A DNA stretch of 64,000 bases from Camarhynchus parvulus (Eukaryota; Chordata; Aves; Passeriformes; Thraupidae), in contig NC_044571.1 in assembly GCF_901933205.1 (NCBI RefSeq), positions 74,649,689 through 74,713,688 on the forward strand, written 5' to 3'. A program made the position numbers and the translations under genes. Positions 1 through 9,715 of this stretch are shown here, in pieces. Under the pieces are notes generated by a model. The model saw nothing but the letters and a program-made list of their open reading frames with translations, did not search any database and was not told the origin of the DNA. Each line of letters starts with the position of its first letter. Positions within the stretch are counted from its first letter, which is position 1.

Positions 1-1204
1 TGCTACTATAAATTAGCTGTTAGGATACAAAGTTAGTGTATTGATTTTTCTCCATCTAGTACATGTTCTTTTTATAAACAAACTTGATCATGTGCCTATT
101 GATATATTGCAGACGTAAATTTTATTAGAAAATGGACTGGAAAGTAATAAAAGCTTTGAACAGGCAATCATTATCAGCAAATTCCATTAGTACGCTGATA
201 CATTTCCAAACAAATTTATTGTTTTTTAAAGAGGTTTTGATTATTCCAGGATGCTAAAATTGACTGATGCAAAATGGTCCCAAATAATTTTTAAAAATGA
301 AGAGAAACCTTTTACCTTTTCAGTGACTGGCGGGGAATAGAAGATTTCCATACATGTTGGTTTTACATATATACTGACTCACAAGCAGAGCAACAAGAAC
401 AAGACATGATAAGCTACAGGTAACCCAGGCAATTTCTGTGGTAAGTGTCAGTCTTTGAAGCTGGATCATGCATTCACCCTCAACAACAGTGTTTGAAAAT
501 GTCACACTGTGATGATGTCTTCAAATGCTGTTAAAATGCCAGGACTCCTTAGTCTTGTCTTAGGGAAATGAATTTATTGAGCCCTACTGTAGAAAAATGA
601 GATAACTGCATACTGAAAGCAGACAACCAGTAAGACAAGAAGGAAAGAGGGTGGATACTGATGTAAATTTCCAGTACAGACTGGGTGGGTGAGAATTATG
701 GTCAGAGACAGCATCAGTGTCTCACCTGTGCTGCCACTGCAGCAGTTAATGAGGTAATGTAGTCTGCAGATGCAGAACACGATGGAAGCATTATTGCTAG
801 TTTCTCCTTAAGGCTCAGGCACCTGGTTCTGCTCTATGTTTTCTGCACAGTACTACCAACAGCTCACATTATAGCAGCACGATTGTTTTGATGAATTGCT
901 TGTTGTCGTAATAAGGGTGCACACAACCTCCGGTTTGTGAGATTACTATAAAATCAGCAGGTTTTTTTAAACCCCACACATTTCTATTTTAAATGCTTTT
1001 GTAAATCAATTTAGCTATGTCAGAGTTTCAGTGGAAATGTGAAAATAACTTTTTTACAGTGAGCTAAGCTTGCAAAGGGCAGTATGCTGTGATTTTACAG
1101 CCCAGTAATTTCCATTTTCCATTCCTGAGATGTGCATCTCAGCTCGAATGACAAGTATTCTTGCATGTGATTGTTACATGCAGTAGAATTTACCTTCCAT
1201 ACAG
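1..1204. other. AT-rich unique sequence, nothing recognised
   Basis: Both strands carry only short reading frames broken by frequent stops. I see no splice-flanked coding segment, no transposable-element similarity and no long repeat. It could be intronic or intergenic. Confidence 0.5.
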
Positions 1205-1870
1205 ATGTAGGGGTCCTTAGAGCATGGATAGTCCTTGACGGCCTTAACAAGGCTCTCCTAGGACCTCTCCATACCTCTGAGTGAGGGTTCCATTTAAGCC
1301 TAGTCCAGGACCACTGAGTCCCAATCTGAGTCCTGTTGTAGGGGCGTCTGCCTCTGCTCTTATTCCTAGAAACCATTGGTGTGGATTTCCTGGCTTGAGT
1401 TTGCTGCTGACTTGCTGTCTTGCCGTTGCCTGATGACCACTGGGCTGTTGACAGGACCCTGTGCTGTCACCCCCCTGCCCTGCCCCCGCCATATCAGTGC
1501 CACTGCACCCTTCAGGTGTGGGACTGTGGCCTCTGGCTCACCTCACCTGGAGCTATCCCTGATGTTTGTGATGAGCTGCATTCATCCCATTAAATAAATG
1601 TTTGGTGTTGCCAGAGCTTTTGGGGTAGCTCTGTGTGTGTACTGCAAGGCTGTGGCGCTTTGGGCTCTGGGGAGGATGCAGCTCCAAGCAGAACCTGCTT
1701 CAAACAGACACTGCTGTTGCTTGAACCCTTTACACGTGGCATTAGCAATGTGTGGCTTGTGACAAGCAGGCAGCTTCTCACTCTGTGCAGTATTTTGGAA
1801 ACCTGTCAAATAAAGATTCCTACACAAGATTCTCTGCAAGCACGTGGATTTTGCGTGTTTTCAAGTCCTA
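1205..1870 (+). other. GC-richer island with two AATAAA signals (possible terminal exon or eroded LTR)
   Basis: This stretch is clearly richer in G and C than its AT-rich flanks. On the plus strand it carries two canonical AATAAA hexamers, at 1593-1598 and 1809-1814. Each is followed by T/G-rich sequence (about 1599-1613 and 1845-1862) of the kind seen downstream of cleavage sites. No long open frame looks convincingly coding. Two readings fit: the 3' end of an unrecognised plus-strand transcript, or an eroded long terminal repeat, since LTRs also carry a polyadenylation signal in R. I could not find TG...CA ends with a target-site duplication, so the LTR reading is unproven. Confidence 0.3.
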
Positions 1871-2512
1871 CTGCTTATAGTAGCAGCGAAAATGTATTGC
1901 TGCTCCAGCATTTGTGATTATCCCAGCCTCCATTTAATGGGCACTTGCTAATCTGCAGAAGTCATGTTGCTAAATCACAGAGAGATTTGAAGGCAGAGGA
2001 AAGGACCTGAAAGTTCAGAAGCGCTATTGAACTCACCAAGCAGTTTCTTTTCAGTAAATTAGGCCAGAGTACTTTAGGTGCCTAAAGAAGATTGTGTTGA
2101 AGATTAGAAAATGCTCTCCCTTCCTGCCCATTGTGGCCAGCAGGCAGGATTCTTTTCTGCGAACTGATGGGATTTGTTTCTGTACTTTTCATAACATAGA
2201 AGAATGCCTAATATGTGCTGGGTATCCCAACATGGGAAACACTGATGTATCCTGATGGCAGTGCACCATTGTGTAAATAATGAATTATTTTGTAGGTCAA
2301 AGACATGAATCCAGCTGAGTTATTTCCTAATATGACAGTTCAAATAATAATAATCTGGAAGATTGAGTCATGATAACCAAGAGCTAGTTTGGGCCAGTTA
2401 GCAAAAAAACATAAATGGATAAACTGCAGAACTAACATACCTCATAAGTATGTCTGACCTATCTGGAGCCCTCCCCTGTATTTTAACCTTTCATGGCATC
2501 CTGCATTCATGA
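1871..2512. other. Unique sequence, nothing firm
   Basis: No repeat or gene is recognised. A 45-nt minus-strand segment at 2037-2081 is bounded by a good acceptor (pyrimidine tract then TTTAG) and a strong GTGAGT donor, and is open in one frame. At 45 nt this is easily chance and I do not call it a gene. Confidence 0.4.
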
Positions 2513-2672
2513 ATTTTACAGTTTTATTTTATTTTATTTCATGTTATTTCATTTTATTTTAATTTCATGTTTGATCTACACTAATGGCCCTATTATTTCC
2601 TATTATTTCCTATTTACACACAGTTATCTTTCTATGATACATAATGACATATCTTCCTTCCTTCCTTTTTTA
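2513..2672. repeat. Low-complexity TTTTA / TTATTTCC / CTTC repeats
   Basis: Three short simple repeats sit side by side. There is an imperfect TTTTA/TTTCA pentamer tract (about 2518-2573), a roughly ten-base CTATTATTTC unit repeated with its last copy decaying (about 2590-2617), and a CTTC tract ending in a T run (about 2654-2671). On the minus strand the pentamer tract reads as repeated AATAAA-like hexamers. Confidence 0.8.
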
Positions 2673-3320
2673 TGTCATTAAGTATTTCTTTTCCATGCTG
2701 AAATCTAATAATTGCCTGTAATATACAAAATATTCTACGATTGTGTTCATCGTCTAGGATACTTTTTTGCAATGGCTTGTCCAGACCTTTGTGAAATTTT
2801 CCAATGGAAACTGTGAGTTCAAAAAGTGATGCAGTGATTTCTTGTATGTTGTTATCAATTTGTTCTGAAATGACCCTCAACATCCAGTTGCTACCTGCTT
2901 CCTGATTGAATGTTTTCCTGACATTTTCAGAGAACCATCCACAGAAGTTCTCATAGTTTTTTCTTAGTTAAGGTGGTTGACACAGAGTGCTCAGCATCCA
3001 TCAATAAAGATATTTTTCCTTCTTGCATTGCTTCTCACTTTGCTGTTGAATTTCAATTGCCATTTTATCACTTGGTTGCTGAGGTTTGCTAAACAGAATA
3101 TAACAACAACAACAACAACACTACCAACAACAAATTATTTCTTGTAGCTGGAAAAAAAAATGGCCATCAAACAATGACTTTTCAAGTGATTCTTACCTTG
3201 CAGTGATAGTTTTGTGCTTAAGCCATTGTCAGAAATTTTCACTAGGTCAGCAGCTGTCATAGGACCAAGGAAGTTTTGGAGAAGTGTTTTGAGGTGTCCT
3301 TGCCAGGAATAATCACGCTG
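2632..3320 (-). pseudogene. Candidate decayed multi-exon gene fragment (two exons, unrecognised family)
   Basis: Reading the minus strand, a 124-nt segment (3320 down to 3197) is open for 41 codons. It is flanked by a T-rich acceptor ending TTTTTGTAG and by a donor AAG|GTAAGA. After a 108-bp putative intron (3196-3089) with acceptor TTCTGTTTAG, a second block continues in the matching phase from 3088 down to a stop at 2632-2634. The predicted product is charged and helical, for example NLSNQVIKWQLKFN followed later by WMLRVISEQIDNNIQEI. Two single-base insertions break the second block: one in the GG near 2997-2998, the other in the six-base homopolymer at 2957-2962. Removing one base at each joins all three frames without a stop. 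I do not recognise the family. It may be a pseudogene, a real gene with sequencing indels in runs, or chance. No donor is visible at the low-coordinate end, so the TAG could be the natural stop. Confidence 0.35.
3099..3134. repeat. (AAC)n microsatellite
   Basis: Six AAC units in a row are followed by a short interruption and further AAC units. The tract lies inside the putative 108-bp intron of the candidate gene fragment, immediately upstream (minus strand) of its acceptor, where it forms a GTT-rich tract. Confidence 0.85.
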
Positions 3321-3427
3321 CTACAAAAATATCCACAGACGTGTACAAGAACCCTGTATTGGAGAAGAAAATACTAAAGGTTTTTCACAGCAGTTTTCAG
3401 AGGCCGGTCCCTAAATTCAGATGTAAC

Positions 3428-3503
3428 CTTGCCTCTTTGCACAAATCTGTGGGTCCTGACTTATCAGGGCAGTAAGGGGCTCTTAAAAATTCTGATTTTT
3501 TGC
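3428..3503 (-). other. Candidate upstream exon of the minus-strand gene fragment
   Basis: A very good acceptor (CTGTTTTCCTGCTATTTCAG, read on the minus strand) precedes a 76-nt segment open in one frame. It encodes a peptide containing KKSEFLRAPYCPDK and ends at AAG|GTTACA, a weak donor. It would be separated by 107 bp from the 124-nt exon at 3197-3320, much like the 108-bp intron that follows that exon. Its outgoing phase does not match the next exon, so a further frameshift must be assumed if the two belong together. This raises the chance that it is coincidental. Confidence 0.2.
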
Positions 3504-5234
3504 CTGAAATAGCAGGAAAACAGGGCTTGTATTTGAATCTAACCACTGCATTAGTCTACAGACAGATTAAATAAATGAAACAATGAGAAAGGAATAATGA
3601 TTTAATTAATTTCAAAGATTTAATTAATGTTCTTTCTGTCACATTTTCTTCCTTTCATGAATACCTCCCCCCTACTTAAAAAAAAAAAAAAAAAAGCAGT
3701 GAAAATGTTTTCACAAAGGATTAACCTTGCTAGAATTACCTTCTGCCATGAAAGCTTTTTCCATCTAAATTTTTCTGGACATTTCAAGCATTCAGCATGA
3801 GGAAAAAGAGAATGAACTCCCCAGTTTAAAAAAGTAGGTCTGTGGCAAGAGATTATAAGGAGTTGACATTTTCATAGTGTCCAGCGAAGAATATGGAAAT
3901 ATGTAAATTACTTATTTAAAACTTAAAAATAATAGAAATCAGATTAAATTGAGGGTTCCATAATAAAAGAGATGTATTTTTGAGTTATATCTGCATTAGA
4001 CAGACAAGAAGGTAATTTTTCTTTTCTCCAATAACCCAATGCACAGAAGATACTCCCAAGAAAACTAGGGAAAGTGGATTTGGGGATAGAAAATACTATT
4101 GAATAAAATTATTTGTGCTGGAAACAGTGTTGATACCACAGGGATGTTTTAGTCACTGCTGAGCAGGGTTTGCACAGAGTCAAGGCCTTTTCTGCCTCTC
4201 ACCCCATCCCACCAGGGAGAAGACTGAGGGGATGCTCAAAAAGTCAGTCTTAATTTTATCTTCCCTTTTCACCTCTCACTGATGCTTTTTCACGCACTTG
4301 AGATTTTTTTTATGATTAATTACAAGATTGAAATAACATTTGCCTCTCTGAAAATTCTGGTTTATCTGTAAATATCCAATTGTACTGATTCCCTTACCCT
4401 AAATGCATTTACTGTGTGTATCAGTGAAATGCTGAAGTAGATTTTTTTGAACAGATTCTCCTGTTCTTACAGCAATTAAAGATTTTTTCAGTTTTGAAAT
4501 TTCCTTTTGCAATAATTTTATTCTTTTTAAAGTTATAGGACTTCTCCCAGCATCATCTTTCCAGTATATCAGTTATGCCTTTATATAACATGCATGTATA
4601 ACTCCTAAACATCTGTAATCTAAGGTTGCTTAGAGGGGAGGGAAAGAGGGAAGTTAGGTGCATGGGTATTACAGATAATAGTTTTTTTTTCCATTTCAGC
4701 CAGTGAATTAGGCCAGTCAATGCGACATGCAAACCATGCAGTAGTTTCTGGATTACTGCATTCAATAAAAGAATCATGGCTTGTCTTCACAAAAAACACA
4801 AATGGCATGCAGACATAGGCTATTTGTGAAATAAGTTACTACACTGCTGGAGCAAGGCTGGAAGAAAGAGATTTAAGAATATATCTTACACATTTGTAGA
4901 AGCATTATGTTGTGTGAAATAGAGGTTTTTCCTAGCACTCCTGTAGCTGACCTTTAAGTAAAATATCTGCTGAATTAGGCTAGGCATTTTCTGCAACAAA
5001 GACTTGCATGAATATTTCTGTTTGTAGCAGAGATCCTTTTCCTGAGGAAACACGTTAAAATAACGAAGAGATTGGCAGGATTTTATTCTGATTTATTTTT
5101 TCCCTCCTGACATAAACTTATGGAGGTTCCTCAGAAACCTCCAGGAAATTAACACTTGGTCTATGTCTTGTAAAGAAAAATGGTGCCATTTAGGAAAACC
5201 TATACATTTGAATAGTTTGGAATGCCTTTTGAGG
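3504..5234. other. AT-rich unique sequence with an A18 run
   Basis: A homopolymer of 18 A occupies 3678-3695. A short minus-strand segment at 3740-3774 has acceptable splice signals (donor AAG|GTAATT), but it is only 35 nt. Otherwise I see no repeat family and no convincing coding segment. Confidence 0.45.
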
Positions 5235-5596
5235 TGTCACGGTTTCAATTTATTTCTGTTTATTCCTCACTGTCCACAAAGCCTTGATTTCATCAGCATC
5301 TCCAAGGGGAGGAAATAGGTACTTTCAAAAGACAAACCACTTTCCCTTTAGCGCAGGAGGCAGTGCACGTGGGGGCGGGTCTGTGTCACAATGGGACACA
5401 AAATAAAATGACACGCATGCTGGAACCTCCAAGGTAAAAAAGAAGGGAAGTTTATTCTTGACTTCAATGTATATCGAATTTGAAAAGTGATCCTGGATGG
5501 GAGGATGAAATTGCGACCTCTCCAATGACACTGGTCAAACCAACAGTCCATCAATTTTCTCCTCCTCCAGAAAAGAATGCAAAACAATCATTTACA
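5235..5596 (-). mobile_element. Probable solo LTR, endogenous retrovirus, minus strand
   Basis: The segment has the form TG...CA. On the minus strand it begins TGTAAATGATTG and ends AAACCGTGACA, close to the AAACCATGACA end of the better supported LTR at 37607-38168. An AATAAA signal lies at about 5451-5456 read on the minus strand, with T-rich sequence after it, as in an R/U5 region. The flanking five bases are TGAGG (5230-5234) and TGAAG (5597-5601), a 4-of-5 match that could be a mutated target-site duplication. Length is about 362 bp. No retroviral coding sequence adjoins it. The limits are inferred from the ends alone, and I am not sure of the family. Confidence 0.4.
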
Positions 5597-7790
5597 TGAA
5601 GGTGTGTGTGAGAAACTCCATTACAAAAATGTAAGCATCAGAAGGCTTAGAAGAACTGGGCAACAGGTATGGTCCCTGGTCTTACTCCCAGCCCTATTTC
5701 TCCAGTGTTCCTGGGTGTCTGCAGTGCCGTGGCATGTTGCAGCACTCAGGAAGTAGGCGCCCCCTCTATATTTGTATTGTGCAGTGCAAGTCTCTCCCTA
5801 TGAACGCTTCTATACACACAGCTCCCAGACCTACTACACTTTCTGCTTTATCTTTTCCCCCCAGTTTATTCTGAGTCATCCCACAGCTATTAACAGAACA
5901 GAATCTAGCAGATGACTTTTTCTTCAAGATTAAGGAGCACAACTAACATATTTAGATAGTTAGTAAGATTATTTTCTTCAGTTTAGATTTATCTTCCACA
6001 GCTTTTGCATTTTATTTGGAATAATTTTTGACCTTAGATTACTGTCACTTGGTAATAGTAAGAATAAAAAAGCAAGTGGAAGCTGCTGACTGTATTTTCT
6101 TCTGAGCTTGTACTTAAAAATTTAGCAGATGTTCTGGAATATACTGTTGAGTGTCTTGTCTGTATCAATTCTTTCAATTCCAGGATCAGAGAAAGTGTAG
6201 AAGATGTGTCACTTGAATTATGATAATAATGTATTTTTCTAGCTGAGTTGGTTTGGTTTTTTTTAAATCCAATTTACACAGTAAAATTAGCATAAAAGTA
6301 TTGACACTCTTCTGGAAATCCATTAAAAGAGTGTTTCTGATCAAGTCAAGTGCTGAAGTGTCCCAATATAGAAAGTGTTGGGATACCATGGTGATTGTAT
6401 CTATAAAAATCTATACCCTGTCAAATTTCAGGGATTAAGAGCAAACACACTCTGCAGTATACCTTGGGAAAATCATTAGTAGAAAAAAAAAGACACACAA
6501 AAAGGCACATAAGTACTGTGATTTTCTTTGCATGTCTGAACTCAATCTACCATGTTAGCTGTCTTGAGTGTCACTAGAGTTTGACAGTAGAGACCAAGAG
6601 CTGAACAGAAACTCCAACAAACTATAGTAATTTCTGGAAGATTTATAATGCAGTGCTGGAGATTAGGGCTAATTTTTTCGTTGTGTCTAATCTTTCATTT
6701 TATCAAGATTCAGTGCTATGAAACTCAATGAACTCCTTGAACCAATATGAAGTGTGGCAGCTGCAAGAAAGCCCTGGCCTTTAAACTCAAGCTCCCTGCT
6801 ATCAGTGAGTTGACCTGATCAGGGCCATATAAAATTTTGATATGCGTTCCCCTCTTTCCAACATGTAAACCAAAAGCTTGTTCCAGAAGCTCACTACTCT
6901 CATAACAGAACTATAATTTTCAACCTGAATTTATTTCTGTCTAGTTTGCATATTTTTTGTGTTAGTCTCTCTTGCAGTTTATGTGATTCTTCTACCTCCA
7001 CACTGGTTCTCTTTCCATCTGACACCATCCTACTTCGTCTTCCTACACCTTCCTTCATTCCTTCGTTCTGTAAAAAAGTCACTTGTAATTCCTTTTCAGA
7101 TCACAGCCTTCATTTTGGTAAAATGAGCAAGTCATGGTCTTAGTGTGCTGTCTGTGAAGACAACCTTTCTCAGTTCCCTGTTCATGCTAGGGAATTTTCT
7201 CTCCTGCTTTTCAATTTAACTCCTTTACTTTTTTTGTGAGGATAGCTAGAACTTTATAGTTTCCAGATGAAATCTCATGAGTACATTATACAATGGCATT
7301 AATATTTCCTAAGCCTCTGCAAATATTTTTATTGATACAGTCTGCCACTGTACAATTTTTCTTTAATTTAATGTTGTATCTCTTGGGTGAAAGAGATTGT
7401 AACATCTGTCTTTTGCTGCCATTTGTGTTATGTCCAATTCCATAGGTGCTTAGGCCCTACTGTAAAGTTTAATAATAAGTTTTATTAGTCGTATCAATGA
7501 AATGCATCTCTCATTACTTGAGAATGTTAGTGATATGCTTAATCCTTGGTTTCCTCATTTCTCTCTGTATTTTGAGTTGACTTGCTTCTTTTTGCATGTG
7601 TTCATTTAATATTTTTACTTCTCTCCCGTGGCTACCCTTCAGGAAATACAAAGCAGTTTACAAATCTTACTATTGCATATTTAAATCTTATTGCAATGTA
7701 ACTGTGAAGGTTACTCTCCATATAATAAAGTCTACAAACTTTTTATAGGGACTGTATAAACAGTAGTCAGCATTATAGTACATTAGAAAT
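5597..7790. other. Unique sequence, nothing firm
   Basis: No transposable element is recognised. On the minus strand a purine-rich stretch ending near 6920 follows an acceptor-like TTTTTTACAG at about 7068-7077 and is open for about 50 codons with a coiled-coil-like composition. Purine-rich strands lack stops for trivial reasons, so I do not call it. Confidence 0.4.
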
Positions 7791-8408
7791 AGAATTGTAG
7801 AACTGTAGAATCATTTAGGCAGGAAAAGACGTTTAAGATCATGAAGTTCAACCATCAGCTGAGCAGTACCACCATGTTCTCCACTAAACCATGTCCTCAA
7901 GTGTCCATCTACATGTTTTTTGAACACTTCCAGGAGTGGTAAATCCACCACTGCCCTGTGCAGTCTGTTCCAACGCTTGACAACTCTTTGCGTGAAAAAA
8001 GTTATCCTCTTACCTAATCTAAATATCCCAAGGTGCAACTTGAGGCCATTTCCTCTCATCCTATTACTTGCTACCTGTGAAAAAAGACTGACTCCCACAT
8101 GTCTATGACCTCCTTTCAGGTACTTGCAGAAAGCATGAGGTCCTCCTTTCATCTACTTTCATGGCTGAACACGCCCAGCTCCCTCAGCTGCTCCTCACAG
8201 CACTTGTGCTCCAGACCCTTCCCCAGCTCCGTTGCCCTTCCCTGGACACGCTCCAGCCCCTCAATGTCTCTCTTGCACTGAGGGGCCCAGAACTGAGCAC
8301 AGGATTGGAGCTGTGGCCTCAGCAGTGCTGGGTACAGGGGGACGGTCACTGCCCTGCTCCTGCTGGCCACAGCCTGGCTGATCCAGGCCAGGATGCCATT
8401 AGCCTTGA
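7791..8408 (-). mobile_element. CR1 LINE, 5'-truncated 3' end
   Basis: The minus strand contains the 3' end of a CR1 non-LTR retrotransposon: the C-terminal part of ORF2, then the 3' UTR, then a short tail of related 8-mers (GATTCTAC / AGTTCTAC type) at 7791-7815 as expected of CR1. ORF2 peptides typical of CR1 are visible, including [12 protein letters not shown] and [11 protein letters not shown] (about 8165-8270) and the YLKGG stretch near 8120. The frame breaks near 8150. The element is 5' truncated like most CR1 copies. Its inner part, 8164-8383, is almost identical to 57350-57568. Confidence 0.93.
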
Positions 8409-9026
8409 TAAAAATAATATTCATAATAAATTGTAATGAGGCTGCTATTTTGATGGCAAAATATTTATTACACCAAATATAATTTAATTTATGCAATTAT
8501 TCATAAAGAAAAGTGTAAATATTTTTATATAGACTGTGTAGACTGCAACAGTATACAGAAAGGAAAACAGAGAAGAAAGTCAGAATCTTACTAGACTTTC
8601 TGGTGTAATAAAGCAGACTTTTATTGTATATAAAATGTGCTTTTATGACTTTAAATTCAAGATGATTGAAGACTGAGACATATAAATGCATACATTTCAT
8701 TTTGTACAGCCATAGCAGTGTGATTTCATGATTGTAAGTTGCATAAAGTATTTCTTACTTTATTTAATATATGTTATGTACAAAGAATGTATTTACCTAA
8801 CTTGAGAAGAAATAAGTCTCAAAATCTACTGCTACATTTAACATTTAAATCACCATTGTTTTTAGAACCTTACACTATCCTAACCCTAGCACATCAGGGA
8901 CCTCATTTTAAGGGAATTAAACGCAAGAAAGATCAAGGCTGGAGTCCATCTAATATGAATCCTGTTCTTGCCATGGCAAGGCTGAAGAACTGAGCATTGC
9001 TGCCTGCACAGGGTTCCTCAGAAAAG
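8409..9026. other. AT-rich spacer between two CR1 copies
   Basis: No repeat or gene is recognised between the two CR1 fragments. Confidence 0.5.
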
Positions 9027-9715
9027 ATCACAGAATCATGGAATGGTTTGGGTTGGAAGAGACATAAAATACTGTGTCCCAAACCCGCTGCTATGGACAG
9101 GGACATCTTCCATTGGACCACGTTGCTCAAAGACTCAGCCAGCCTGGACTTGAATCCTGCCAGGAATGAGGCCTCCACAACTTCTCTGGGCAACCTGATC
9201 CACTATCTCACTACCCTCTGAGTAAATTATTCCTAACATCTTTGTTTATAACCATTACCCATTGTCCTGTCACTATCTGTCCATGTAAAAAGTCACTCTC
9301 CCTCTATTCTATTAGGTTATTATTCTGTTAGGGTTCAGGTTCCTGGAAAGCCACAGTCAGGAGTTCCTGGAACACTCTTCCCTCTGTGCTGAACAATCCC
9401 ACCTGTCTCAAGCTGTCTTCATAGGAGAGGTCTCATAGGAGACTCCAGCATGTCCCTGTCCTCTCTGTGCTGATACCCCAGAGCTGATGCAGCCCTGCAG
9501 GTGGGCTCTGAGCAGAGCAGAGGGGCAGAATCCCCTCCCTGGCCCTGCTGCCCACCATGGGATGCAGCCCAGGACACGTTTGGCTTTCTGGGCTGTGGGA
9601 GCACACTGACAGCTCGTGTCCAGGCTGTCAGCCACTGGTGCCCTCAAGTCCCAAGGCTGGTCTCAAAGAATTCTTCTTCTAGCCTGTCATCCCTAAACAT
9701 GCTATTTAATAACTT
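9027..9715 (-). mobile_element. CR1 LINE, 5'-truncated, eroded
   Basis: On the plus strand it opens with the complement of the CR1 3' end (CACAGAATCATGGAATGG, then GTTTGGGTTGGAAGAGACAT). The complement of the 3' UTR and C-terminal ORF2 follows. CR1 landmarks appear in the expected order: the TTGTCCTGTCACTA block (about 9264), the GAACAATCCCACCTGTCTCA block (about 9390), GCAGCCCTGCAGGTGGGCTC (about 9488) and the TTTGGCTTTCTGGGCTG block (about 9580). A deletion has removed sequence around 9440. No intact frame remains. It is a different, more degraded copy from its neighbour at 7791-8408. Confidence 0.9.

Noticed and set aside
8149..8496. 115-codon minus-strand frame as a host gene
   Set aside because: The sequence is CR1 ORF2 C-terminus. 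The part beyond about 8408 is read-through into unrelated AT-rich DNA.
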